Source: Xanthomonas citri pv. mangiferaeindicae
GTDB taxonomy: Bacteria; Pseudomonadota; Gammaproteobacteria; Xanthomonadales; Xanthomonadaceae
Length of the DNA: 64,000 nt
Reading direction: 5' to 3'
NCBI GenBank assembly: GCA_002240395.1
Contig: CP016836.1
Span: forward strand, 1,736,001 to 1,800,000
A model generated the notes under the pieces. The model had not been told where the DNA came from. It saw nothing but the letters and a program-made list of their open reading frames with translations, and ran no database searches. Shown here in pieces: positions 32,704 to 40,848 of the stretch; within the stretch, counting starts at the first letter, position 1; every line of letters starts with the position of its first letter. The position numbers and the translations under genes are program-made.

Positions 32704-34866
32704 TCAGCCGATCACGCGCTCGAACGGCGGCAGCGCGTCGAGGATGCGCTTGCCGTAGCGGCGGGTCAGCAGTCGCGAGTCGAGAATCACCACACGGCCG
32801 GTGTCGCTCGAGGTGCGGATCAGGCGGCCGGCGAACTGGGTCAACGTACGCAGCGCGTGCGGCACCGCGATCAGGTTGAACGGATTCAGGCCACGGGCCT
32901 CGAGCCATTCGCCGAGCGTCGCGGTCTGCGGATCGGTCGGCACCGCGAACGGCACCTGGGTGATCACGACCGTCGTGCAGGCCTCGCCGGGCAGGTCGAG
33001 GCCCTCGCCGAACGAGTTGAGCCCGAACAGCACCGAGCCCTTACCGGCGGCGACACGCTCCAGGTGCGCGGCGACGACCTGCGACTTGTTGCCTGCGCTC
33101 TGCAGCTGGATCGCGCCGCGGCGCGAGGCGGGCATCAGTTCAGCGACCTTTTCCATCTTCCAGCGCGAAGTGAACAGCACCATGCTGCCCTTCTTCCAGT
33201 CCAGCTCGCGCGCCAGCCACTCGGCGACCGCCTTGGGATGGCCCTCGCGGTCGTCGGGTGGCACCGGGAACGGCGGCACCACCAGTTGCGCCTGGCGCGG
33301 TAGATCGAACGGGGAGGGCAGCGATGCAGTCTCGGCGTGATCGGGCAGGCCGGTGTCGATCGCGAACGACTGCAAGTCGCCGCCGCCGGTCAGCGTGGCC
33401 GAGGTCATCACGACCGAATCGACCTCCTTCCAAAGCAGTGTGCGCAGCACATGCGCGGCCGAGACCGGCGAGCAGTGCAGTGCCAGATCGCCTTCGCGCG
33501 TCGCGGTGACCCAGCGCGCCATCGGCGGTGTGCCGTCGCGGTCTTCTCGGCGCCAGCCAGCCCACAGGTCGTGCTGCTGCTCGACCATCTCCAGTGCCAT
33601 GCCCAGGCTGCGCTGCAGCTTCTCGCGCGCCGGATCGTCCTGCTTGGCGCGCGCGACCGCCTGCTGCGCGGCATGCACCCAGTTGAGCAGTGCGCGGGTG
33701 TCCTCGGCCAGTGTCTCGATCGCTGGTGCCCAGTCGTCCGGCAGCCGACCCAGCGGCGCGCGCCACATCGGCTCGCGCTCGCCCGGCTCGGGCTGCCAGA
33801 CCCGATCCACCTCCAGTTGGAAGGCCTTGAGCGCCTTCGACACCCGCACCGCCAGTTCGATCGCCTCGTTGGGCAGCAACGTGCCGATCTTCTCCTTGTC
33901 GACCAGCCGGTAACTGCCCGCGATCAGGATCTGCATGCGACCGGTGCGCTTGGCCATGTCGGCCAGCGGCAGGCGCGCGGCGCCCTGGTCGATCGCGACG
34001 TTGGCCACGTGATGGCCCTCGTCGAGCACCAGCAGCATCTCGCTCGGCGGTGCCAGTAGTGGCTGGCCGTTCTCGACATCGCCCATCGCCAGCGACGACA
34101 GCAGCAGCGCGTGGTTGGTGACTACGATCTGCGCATCGCGCACGGTGGTGCGCGCACGCAGCACCGGGCATTGTTGGGCAAAGCTGCAGCGACGCCCTGC
34201 GCAGCCCGAGGCCGGTGTGGTGATGCGCGCGCGCAGCGCAGGCGACACCGGCTCGGGCGCGGCATCGAGGTCGCCGTCCCACAGCCGGTCGGCGTGCGCT
34301 TCGAGCAGACGGTGCGCGGCATCGACTTCGTGCGGCGCCAGCGGGCGGTCATAGAGCTGGCGCTCGAAGTCGCCGCCCTCATCGGGACCGGCGTCGCCCG
34401 GCAGCAACGTGCCCTGGCTGTGCTCGGCGTGCAGTTCGGCCGCGTTGCGGGTGCACAGGTAGCGGGTGCGGCCCTTCGCCAGCGCGACCTTCGCTTCCAG
34501 TCCGGTGGCGGCGAGGAACGCGGGAATGTCGCGCTCGACCAACTGCGACTGCAATGCGACCGTCCCGGTGCTCACGACCAGCTTTTTCTTTGTCGCCAGC
34601 GCGATCGGCACGCCGGCGGTCAGGTAGGCGAGCGACTTGCCGACGCCGGTCGGTGCCTCGGCCACGCCGATGCCGCCCGAGGTCGCGAGCGCGCGCGAGA
34701 CCAGCCCGATCATCGCGCTCTGCGAGCGACGCGTGCTGAAGCCGGGCGTGTTGGCCTGGAGCTTCGCGTACGCGGCGCGGATGTCGGCCTTCAGCGCCTC
34801 GGTGAGGACGCGCGGCGGCGCGTCGGCCGCGGGCCGGGCCGGCGGCTGGAGTTCGGGTTCGCCCAT
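32704..34866 (-). CDS. dinG: ATP-dependent DNA helicase DinG
   Basis: The product is 720 residues, an XPD-like superfamily 2 helicase. Walker A is APTGVGKS at residues 71-78, the DEAH-type box is LVLDEGHH, and the Fe-S cluster cysteines are in RYLCTRN and CAGRRCSFAQQC. C-terminal helicase motifs are VLFTSRWKMEKV, LFGLNSFGEGLDLPGE and GRLIRTSSDTGRVVILDSR. DinG unwinds forked and R-loop structures and is part of the SOS response in E. coli; no LexA box was searched in detail here. The gene is divergent from the DUF5671-like gene. Confidence 0.93.
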   Translation of the reverse strand: MGEPELQPPARPAADAPPRVLTEALKADIRAAYAKLQANTPGFSTRRSQSAMIGLVSRALATSGGIGVAEAPTGVGKSLAYLTAGVPIALATKKKLVVSTGTVALQSQLVERDIPAFLAATGLEAKVALAKGRTRYLCTRNAAELHAEHSQGTLLPGDAGPDEGGDFERQLYDRPLAPHEVDAAHRLLEAHADRLWDGDLDAAPEPVSPALRARITTPASGCAGRRCSFAQQCPVLRARTTVRDAQIVVTNHALLLSSLAMGDVENGQPLLAPPSEMLLVLDEGHHVANVAIDQGAARLPLADMAKRTGRMQILIAGSYRLVDKEKIGTLLPNEAIELAVRVSKALKAFQLEVDRVWQPEPGEREPMWRAPLGRLPDDWAPAIETLAEDTRALLNWVHAAQQAVARAKQDDPAREKLQRSLGMALEMVEQQHDLWAGWRREDRDGTPPMARWVTATREGDLALHCSPVSAAHVLRTLLWKEVDSVVMTSATLTGGGDLQSFAIDTGLPDHAETASLPSPFDLPRQAQLVVPPFPVPPDDREGHPKAVAEWLARELDWKKGSMVLFTSRWKMEKVAELMPASRRGAIQLQSAGNKSQVVAAHLERVAAGKGSVLFGLNSFGEGLDLPGEACTTVVITQVPFAVPTDPQTATLGEWLEARGLNPFNLIAVPHALRTLTQFAGRLIRTSSDTGRVVILDSRLLTRRYGKRILDALPPFERVIG

Positions 34867-34983
34867 GCGCGCATTGTCCCACGGCCGGTCGCACCGATTG
34901 AGCGCAGTACCGCGCCGGTGGACCTGAACGGCTGCGTCGGTAGCCTGCTAGAGTGCCGCCGGCAACTGCGGACGAGGACCGCG

Positions 34984-35625
34984 ATGGCATCGAACCCGAC
35001 ATTGGACGCCTGCGTGCGTGACGCGCTGGCGCGCGGCGCGACCCGCATGCAGACCGCGGAGGCACTGGCGGCCGCCGGTTGGCCGCAGGCGCAGATCGAC
35101 GGTGCGCTGCGCGCCTGGGCCACGGTGCCGTTCGTCGTGCCGGTGCCGCGGCCGCAGCCGTCGCTGTCGGCGCGCGATGCGTTCTGGTATCTGCTGCTGT
35201 TCGCCACGCTTTACGTCTGGGTCTGGCAACTGGGCAGCCTGACGTTCGACCTGATCGCTTACGCGTTTCCCGATCCCACCGATCCTGAGTACCGGGTGCA
35301 GCGGATGGGCGCGTCGATGCGCAGCGCATCGGCCGCGCTGCTGATCGCCTTCCCTGCGTTCGCCTGGCTCGCCCACCGGCTCTCGCGCGAGTTGGCGCGC
35401 GATCCCCTCAAGCGGCTGTCGCCGGTGCGGCGCTGGCTGACCTACATGACACTGTTCCTGGCCGCGGCGGTACTGATTGGCGATGCGATCGCGCTTGTCT
35501 ACAACGTGCTTGGCGGAGAGCTGACGGTGCGCTTCGTCCTGAAGGTCGCGGTGGTCGGCGCGATCGCCGGCGCGGTGTTCGCGTTCTACTTGCTCGACCT
35601 GCGCAGCGATGAGGCGGTGTCGTGA
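34984..35625 (+). CDS. DUF5671-like membrane protein
   Basis: The product is 213 residues. The N-terminal 40 residues form a short helical domain (ACVRDALARGATRMQTAEAL; GWPQAQIDGALRAW) seen ahead of membrane parts in such proteins. Four membrane helices follow (FWYLLLFATLYVWVWQL; SASAALLIAFPAFAWLA; WLTYMTLFLAAAVLIGDAIA; VLKVAVVGAIAGAVFAFYLL). GAGGA is five bases upstream of ATG 34984. It overlaps the next gene by four bases. The function is unknown. Confidence 0.78.
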   Translation: MASNPTLDACVRDALARGATRMQTAEALAAAGWPQAQIDGALRAWATVPFVVPVPRPQPSLSARDAFWYLLLFATLYVWVWQLGSLTFDLIAYAFPDPTDPEYRVQRMGASMRSASAALLIAFPAFAWLAHRLSRELARDPLKRLSPVRRWLTYMTLFLAAAVLIGDAIALVYNVLGGELTVRFVLKVAVVGAIAGAVFAFYLLDLRSDEAVS

Positions 35626-36065
35626 GCGCGCCGATACTGGGTCGGGTGCTGATCGTCGTTGGCGGGATGGCGAGCGTGGCCGCCGTTGCGACCGCGATGT
35701 TGCTGATCGGCTCGCCGTCCGCGCAGCGGCAGGCCCGCATGGATGCGGCGCGCGTGCACGATCTGCGGCGGATCGAGCAGGCGGCCACGCAACAACTCGA
35801 ACGCGACGGTGTTCTGCCGGACACGCTCACTGCGATTGACGGGCCCGATCTGCGCCGCGTGGACCCGGGCACAGGGGCCCCCTACGACTATCGCGTGCTC
35901 GCGCCCGGTCGCATGGAACTGTGCGCGCACTTCGCCACCGACAACCGCGATCCGCTGCGCCAAGTCGAACCTGGGCTGCGCGCCGAGTGGCCGCACGGAG
36001 CCGGCCGGGCCTGCTTCGAACGGCGGGCCGGTCTGCCGGCGGCGCAGACCGCGCCTGCCGACTAG
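35622..36065 (+). CDS. Small membrane-anchored protein, 147 residues
   Basis: It starts at GTG 35622, overlapping the previous stop (GTGA), so it is coupled to the DUF5671-like gene. One N-terminal membrane helix is seen (VLIVVGGMASVAAVATAMLL). The rest is a soluble periplasmic domain with YDYRVLAPGRMELCAHFAT and a second Cys (GAGRACFERR). The pairing with a DUF5671-type protein recurs in related genomes, as far as I recall, but I cannot confirm that here. The function is unknown. It is convergent with the SDR gene, 13 bp apart. Confidence 0.72.
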   Translation: MSAPILGRVLIVVGGMASVAAVATAMLLIGSPSAQRQARMDAARVHDLRRIEQAATQQLERDGVLPDTLTAIDGPDLRRVDPGTGAPYDYRVLAPGRMELCAHFATDNRDPLRQVEPGLRAEWPHGAGRACFERRAGLPAAQTAPAD

Positions 36066-36078
36066 CGCTTCTGGGCGC

Positions 36079-36846
<768 letters not shown>

Positions 36847-36959
36847 GGATGGTCTCCTGCGTGGGGTGGACGCGCACCGTAGCGCTGCCGCGGTCGAACC
36901 ATGGTGAATCGCAACGGGGGGGGGAGCTACAGCCTGGATTGGCGATTCTGCGGGGTCGG

Positions 36960-37302
36960 GGCTCCTGGACGGTTTGGCGCCGCGCAGGCGATCGCGCGCG
37001 ATCGTCGTGGCGTGGCGCGCTGGTCAATGACGCCGCCTTTGACCGCGTTGTAGGTGGCCGTGCTGCGGCCTCCCAGACCGGAGGCTGATGCGGTGCTGAC
37101 GAGCCTTGCGCTGCTTGAGGTATTGCAGTGCTGTTCTGCGCCCAGGAAACATGCCTGTCGGTCGGACCGCAACGATCCCGATCCAATCCTCCAGAGCGTT
37201 GGCGCCCGCAGTGCCTTCGACCAGGATGCCGGCGTTGCTGAACCGCACCTCGATGTCGCCGAGATGCGCCAAAGCCGCCTCGACCAATGCCTCAACCTCC
37301 AA
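36960..37302 (-). pseudogene. Degenerate duplicate of the SDR gene (internal fragment)
   Basis: Similarity to the intact SDR starts at about 37302 in one frame (EVEALVEAALAH). After about 37102 it continues in a second frame (TASASGLGGRSTATYNAVKG, against TASVSGLAGDRGMAAYNAVK), then fades with further shifts near 37020. The cofactor-binding N-terminus and the C-terminus are missing, so it is an internal, non-functional remnant. Nucleotide similarity to the intact gene is visible by eye (for example ACCAGGATGCCGGCGTTG in both). The rest of the gap to 36847 shows only a run of nine G at 36916-36924. Confidence 0.75.
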
Positions 37303-37827
37303 GGCACGATACGGCCACGGGACCGCCGCAATGCCTTGGCAGACAGGGTTTAGCAGCGGCTGGCGTTTACGGCAGGCATTCCGGATCGACCGGCCCTTCT
37401 GTACAAGCGGAGGGGTTGCTCGCGGTTTTTCTGCAGTACGCCATATCCAGGCGGGCCCGACAGTAGTGACTGCCCAGGCGCCGTTCGACGCTGGGGCGAG
37501 CGGTTCCACGCCAGGCTGGCAGGCGGGCAGTTCCGGCTGGAGTGTGCACCAGCGCGGGGACTGTTCCGTCATGGTGTACCCCGCGGCGAGCAGGCAACTC
37601 TCGGCCTCGGCCTGCTGGTTGGGTGTCCGCACATCGTTTGGGGGAAGCGAGGCGGTGTGTGGGTGCGGCATGCCACATTCCAGCAGGGCTTTCTTCGTAT
37701 CGAGACGCGAAGCCCCCGGCTTCTGCCAGGCCTGAAAGGCCGCCAGCGGTGGCTGGAAGGGCAGTCTTCCAGTGCAGGCCGAGAGGCTGATCGTCGTCAG
37801 CAAGATCACGGCGGGCAGCGCTTTCAT
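37024..37827 (-). CDS. Chimeric frame: small lipoprotein fused to a decayed SDR fragment
   Basis: The N-terminal part is a lipoprotein with lipobox SLSAC (MKALPAVILLTTISLSAC). It carries LAAFQAWQKPGASRLDTKKA, ALLECGMP, and AESCLLAAGYTMTEQ, a spacing known from small secreted proteins of unknown function. About 176 residues in, near 37302, the frame runs without a stop into EVEALVEAALAHLGDIEVRF, then SNAGILVEGTAGANALEDW and ALQYLKQRKA. These segments match the neighbouring SDR (EVDAMVEAAVAHFGGIDVLF; NAGILVEGTADATALEDW; ALPHLKQRKG). The frame stops shortly after a frameshift. The fused tail is probably non-functional. The composition is less GC-rich than the neighbours. Start ATG 37827; GAGG is about eight bases upstream. 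Confidence 0.6.
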   Translation of the reverse strand: MKALPAVILLTTISLSACTGRLPFQPPLAAFQAWQKPGASRLDTKKALLECGMPHPHTASLPPNDVRTPNQQAEAESCLLAAGYTMTEQSPRWCTLQPELPACQPGVEPLAPASNGAWAVTTVGPAWIWRTAEKPRATPPLVQKGRSIRNACRKRQPLLNPVCQGIAAVPWPYRALEVEALVEAALAHLGDIEVRFSNAGILVEGTAGANALEDWIGIVAVRPTGMFPGRRTALQYLKQRKARQHRISLRSGRPQHGHLQRGQRRRH

Positions 37828-38054
37828 GCCGATGGCCTCGCTTCGACGTCGACAGGGTTGGGGTTGCCGCAAGCAACGTCGCCGGGTTTGCCGCCGCTGC
37901 CGCCGTCGCAGCTATGAACAGTGGTTGGGTCGCCGAACATGTTCCGCCATTTTCGATCTAGGTACTGCCAGGGGCAACCGGGTCGAACGCGGTGAGCCGG
38001 GGCGCATCGCCGTGTGTGGCGTGCTGCGTGCTCGCGCGGGATACTGCCCGGGCC

Positions 38055-39059
38055 ATGTCGTCCCGCCGTCTGCCCTCGATGTTGCTGTTGGTCTGCCTGC
38101 TGCTGGTATCGCCGCTGCTGGCGGCGGCGCAGGATGCGCGCCTGGCGGCGGTGCTCGACGAGGCTGCGGCGTTGGCGCCGCTGCGTACGGTCATCGTCGC
38201 GCGAAACGGCACCGTGCTCGCCGAGCGCGGCTACCACGGCGCCTCGCCGGCGCGTCCGGCCAACATCAAGTCGGCGTCCAAGTCCGTGGTCTCGGCGCTG
38301 GTGGGCATCGCGATCGAGCGTGGTCTGCTCGAGGGCGTCGACCAGCCGATCGCGCCGCTGCTCGCCGATCGCCTGCCCGAGGCGCCGGATCCGCGGATGG
38401 CGCAGGTGACCATCGGCCATCTGCTGTCGATGCAGGCCGGGCTGCGGCCGACGTCCGGTCGCCAGTACGGCGCCTGGGTCGCGCAACGTGACTGGGTGCG
38501 CGCTGCGCTGGCGCAGCCGTTCGTGGATGTGCCTGGCGGCGGCATGCTGTATTCGACCGGATCGACGCATCTGCTGTCGGCGATCTTGGTGCAGGTGTCG
38601 GGCAAGCCGACGCTGCAGCTTGCCCGTGAGTGGCTGGAACCGCAGGCCGGCTTTTCGATCGCGTCCTGGGACCGCGATCCGCAAGGTATCCACTTCGGCG
38701 GCAACCAGATGGCGATGACGCCGCGCTCGCTGCTCGCCTTCGGCGAGCTCTACCGCAATCACGGGCGCAGCGCGGCCGGCGCGCAGTTGGTGCCGGGCAC
38801 CTGGATCGCGCAGTCCTGGCAACCGCGCACGCGCTCGATCTACACCGGCGACGGTTACGGCTATGGCTGGTTCGCTCGGCGCGTCGGCGGGCACGAGGTG
38901 CGCTATGCCTGGGGCCATGGCGGGCAGATGCTGTTCATCGTGCCGACGCTGGCGCTGACCGTCGTCATGACCTCCGATGAGCGCACGCCGGCGGGATCCG
39001 GGCACCTGGCCGATCTGCTGGTGCTGCTCGAGCGCATCGTCGCGACGCAGGCGGCCTGA
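38055..39059 (+). CDS. Serine hydrolase, beta-lactamase class C/esterase family
   Basis: The product is 334 residues. A signal peptide (LPSMLLLVCLLLVSPLLAAA) exports it. The catalytic S-x-x-K is in NIKSASKSVVSAL, the Tyr motif is YSTGST, and HGG replaces KTG near the C-terminus (AWGHGGQMLFIVP). These fit esterase or peptidase members (class C-like) better than true AmpC. ATG 38055 is chosen; ATG 38079 would still retain most of the signal. The substrate is not inferable. Confidence 0.85.
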   Translation: MSSRRLPSMLLLVCLLLVSPLLAAAQDARLAAVLDEAAALAPLRTVIVARNGTVLAERGYHGASPARPANIKSASKSVVSALVGIAIERGLLEGVDQPIAPLLADRLPEAPDPRMAQVTIGHLLSMQAGLRPTSGRQYGAWVAQRDWVRAALAQPFVDVPGGGMLYSTGSTHLLSAILVQVSGKPTLQLAREWLEPQAGFSIASWDRDPQGIHFGGNQMAMTPRSLLAFGELYRNHGRSAAGAQLVPGTWIAQSWQPRTRSIYTGDGYGYGWFARRVGGHEVRYAWGHGGQMLFIVPTLALTVVMTSDERTPAGSGHLADLLVLLERIVATQAA

Positions 39060-39164
39060 CCGCCAGCGTTGCATGGCTGCGACGATGCGTCGTGGCACCG
39101 CCGCTTCCGCACGCCGTGGCCGACGCCCATCGTGAGAGGCGTTCTCTGCTTCTTGGTGCGTTCC

Positions 39165-39959
39165 ATGGCCCCGCTGCCCGCGTTGTACGTCTCCCACGGC
39201 TCGCCGATGACCGCGCTGTCGCCCGGTCGGGTCGGCGTGCGGCTGGCCGAACTGGCGCGCGACCTGCCGCGGCCGCGCGCGATCGTCGTGGCGTCCGCGC
39301 ACTGGCTGGCGGCGCGGCCGCAGGTCGGTGGCGCCGCGCAGCCACAGACCGTCCACGACTTCGGCGGCTTCCCGGAGGCGCTGTATGCCCTGCGTTATCC
39401 GGCGCCGGGGGACCCGGCGCTCGCGCAGGATATCGCTGCGCGCTTGGGCGCGGCCGGGCTGCCCGCGCAGGTCGATCCGCAGCGCGGGCTCGACCATGGC
39501 GTCTGGGTGCCGCTGCGCCTGCTCCATCCCGAGGCCGATATCCCGGTGGTGCCACTGTCGATCCAGCCCGCGCTCGGTCCGGCACATGCGCTCGCGCTCG
39601 GACGCGCGCTGGCGCCGCTGCGCGCGCAAGGCGTACTGGTGATCGGCTCGGGCAGCATCACCCACAACCTGCACGACTGGCGTGGCCGCGACGGCAGCGA
39701 AGCGCCGTACGTGCGGCCGTTCACTGACTGGATCGAAGCACGGCTGCGTGCCGATGACTTGCCGGCGCTGCTCGACTACCGCCGGCAGGCGCCTTTCGCG
39801 GCGCAGGCGCATCCGACCGATGAGCACCTGCTGCCGCTGTTCGTGGCCATGGGCGCAGCCGGTGGCGACCGGCTCGGCGCGCTGCGTATCGAGGCCGGCA
39901 TCGACATGGGGTTTCTGGCGATGGACCTTTACCGCTTCGACGGCGACGGCGAGGCCTGA
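39165..39959 (+). CDS. DODA-type (class III extradiol) ring-cleavage dioxygenase
   Basis: The product is 264 residues, similar to plant DOPA dioxygenase and E. coli YgiD. Metal-binding residues are in YVSHGSPM (first His), ASAHWLA (second His) and the C-terminal HPTDEHLLPLFVA block. GLDHGVWVPL provides another conserved His. It would open catechol-type rings with a non-haem metal; the natural substrate in bacteria is uncertain. ATG 39165 matches the usual N-terminus. Its last 31 bases overlap the convergent KTSC gene. Confidence 0.88.
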   Translation: MAPLPALYVSHGSPMTALSPGRVGVRLAELARDLPRPRAIVVASAHWLAARPQVGGAAQPQTVHDFGGFPEALYALRYPAPGDPALAQDIAARLGAAGLPAQVDPQRGLDHGVWVPLRLLHPEADIPVVPLSIQPALGPAHALALGRALAPLRAQGVLVIGSGSITHNLHDWRGRDGSEAPYVRPFTDWIEARLRADDLPALLDYRRQAPFAAQAHPTDEHLLPLFVAMGAAGGDRLGALRIEAGIDMGFLAMDLYRFDGDGEA

Positions 39960-40237
39960 GACCCGCCGGCTCGCCAGGCGCGCCAGGCGGCGCGGTCGTC
40001 GAAGTGCGCGGCGTAGTGCGACTGCACGTGTTGGCTGATCCAGGTCGACAGCCCGCGGCCGGCCTGCGCAGCCGCGCACAGCGCCACGAAGTGCCGAGCG
40101 CCGATGTCGCGGCGCGTGTAGACATAGACCGGGCCGTGCCCGAACTCCACGGCGATCGCGTCGCCGTCGATCGCGTAGGCGGTGACGCCGCTGTCACCGT
40201 GCCGGTTCGCGTACCGCTGCAGCGCCGGTGCGGTCAT
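39929..40237 (-). CDS. KTSC domain protein
   Basis: The product is 102 residues. The KTSC-like part is residues about 5-72 (LQRYANRHGDSGVTAYAIDG; DAIAVEFGHGPVYVYTRRDI). Canonical KTSC proteins carry the tetrad in the C-terminal part of the domain; here ALCAAAQAGRGLSTWISQHV replaces it. The function of the domain is unknown, though it is often linked to DNA-associated proteins. It ends within the dioxygenase gene on the other strand (31-bp overlap). Confidence 0.75.
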   Translation of the reverse strand: MTAPALQRYANRHGDSGVTAYAIDGDAIAVEFGHGPVYVYTRRDIGARHFVALCAAAQAGRGLSTWISQHVQSHYAAHFDDRAAWRAWRAGGSQASPSPSKR

Positions 40238-40265
40238 CGTGCGATTGCGAGGTGGGACATGGGGG

Positions 40266-40700
40266 AGCTCATGGTGCGTGGAGATCGGAGCGATGGCCCC
40301 CACCCAACCCTCCCCCGTACACGGGGAGGGCTCGAGCGCATGCCGCGCGCGCATGGCGGCACGTGGTGCTTGTGTCCTTTCACCGCTGATGAGCGCGCCG
40401 GGCGCTTGTCTCCTTCCCCCGCTCGCGGGGAAGGCCGGGATGGGGGCAAGCTCATGGTGCGTGGAGATCGGAGCGATGGCCCCCACCCAACCCTCCCCCG
40501 TACACGGGGAGGGCACGAGCGCATGCCGCGCGCAAGCATGGCGGCACGTGGCGCCTGTGTCCTCCCAACGCCGATGGACGCGTCGTGCGCTTGTCTCCCT
40601 TCCCCCGCTGGCGGGGCATTGCGCCCCTTCACGGGTGGAAGGCTGGGATGGGGCGAGCCCGGCATGCGCGGCGATCAGAGCGATGGTCCCCCACCTAACC
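40266..40700. repeat. Tandemly duplicated repeat array upstream of the KTSC gene
   Basis: The 611-bp gap (40238-40848) holds no supported gene. A block of about 183 bp, starting AGCTCATGGTGCGTGGAGAT at 40266, is repeated from 40449. Within each block lie CCCCCACCCAACCCTCCCCC and GTACACGGGGAGGG, the words GCATGCCGCGCGC and CATGGCGGCACGTGG, and a CTTCCCCCGCT-GCGGGG palindrome. From about 40613 follows the module GGGGCATTGCGCCCCTTCAC, GGGTGGAAGGCTGGGATGGG, shared with 25.37 and 4.05 kb. The second block has diverged in its last third. From 40701 to 40848 nothing is seen. Confidence 0.85.
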
Positions 40701-40848
40701 CGTCCTAACGAACGAGGGAGGGCAGCCTGGGCATGCTCGGACGTCAGTGGCCAGCTCATGCGCCCAGCGTGGCGCGGGCCGTGTCGAAGTCGCGTCGCTT
40801 GGCTTCACCCCTACGTGCGGCGCGTCGAATGCGCGCCGGCGGGTGGGC

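Noticed and set aside
36916..36924. Run of nine G as a phase-variation tract
   Set aside because: It lies in a gap between the SDR gene and the decayed copy, not in a promoter or reading frame that would switch.
40266..40700. Possible CRISPR array
   Set aside because: The repeat units are about 183 bp and differ internally; there are no short regular repeats with unique spacers and no cas gene.
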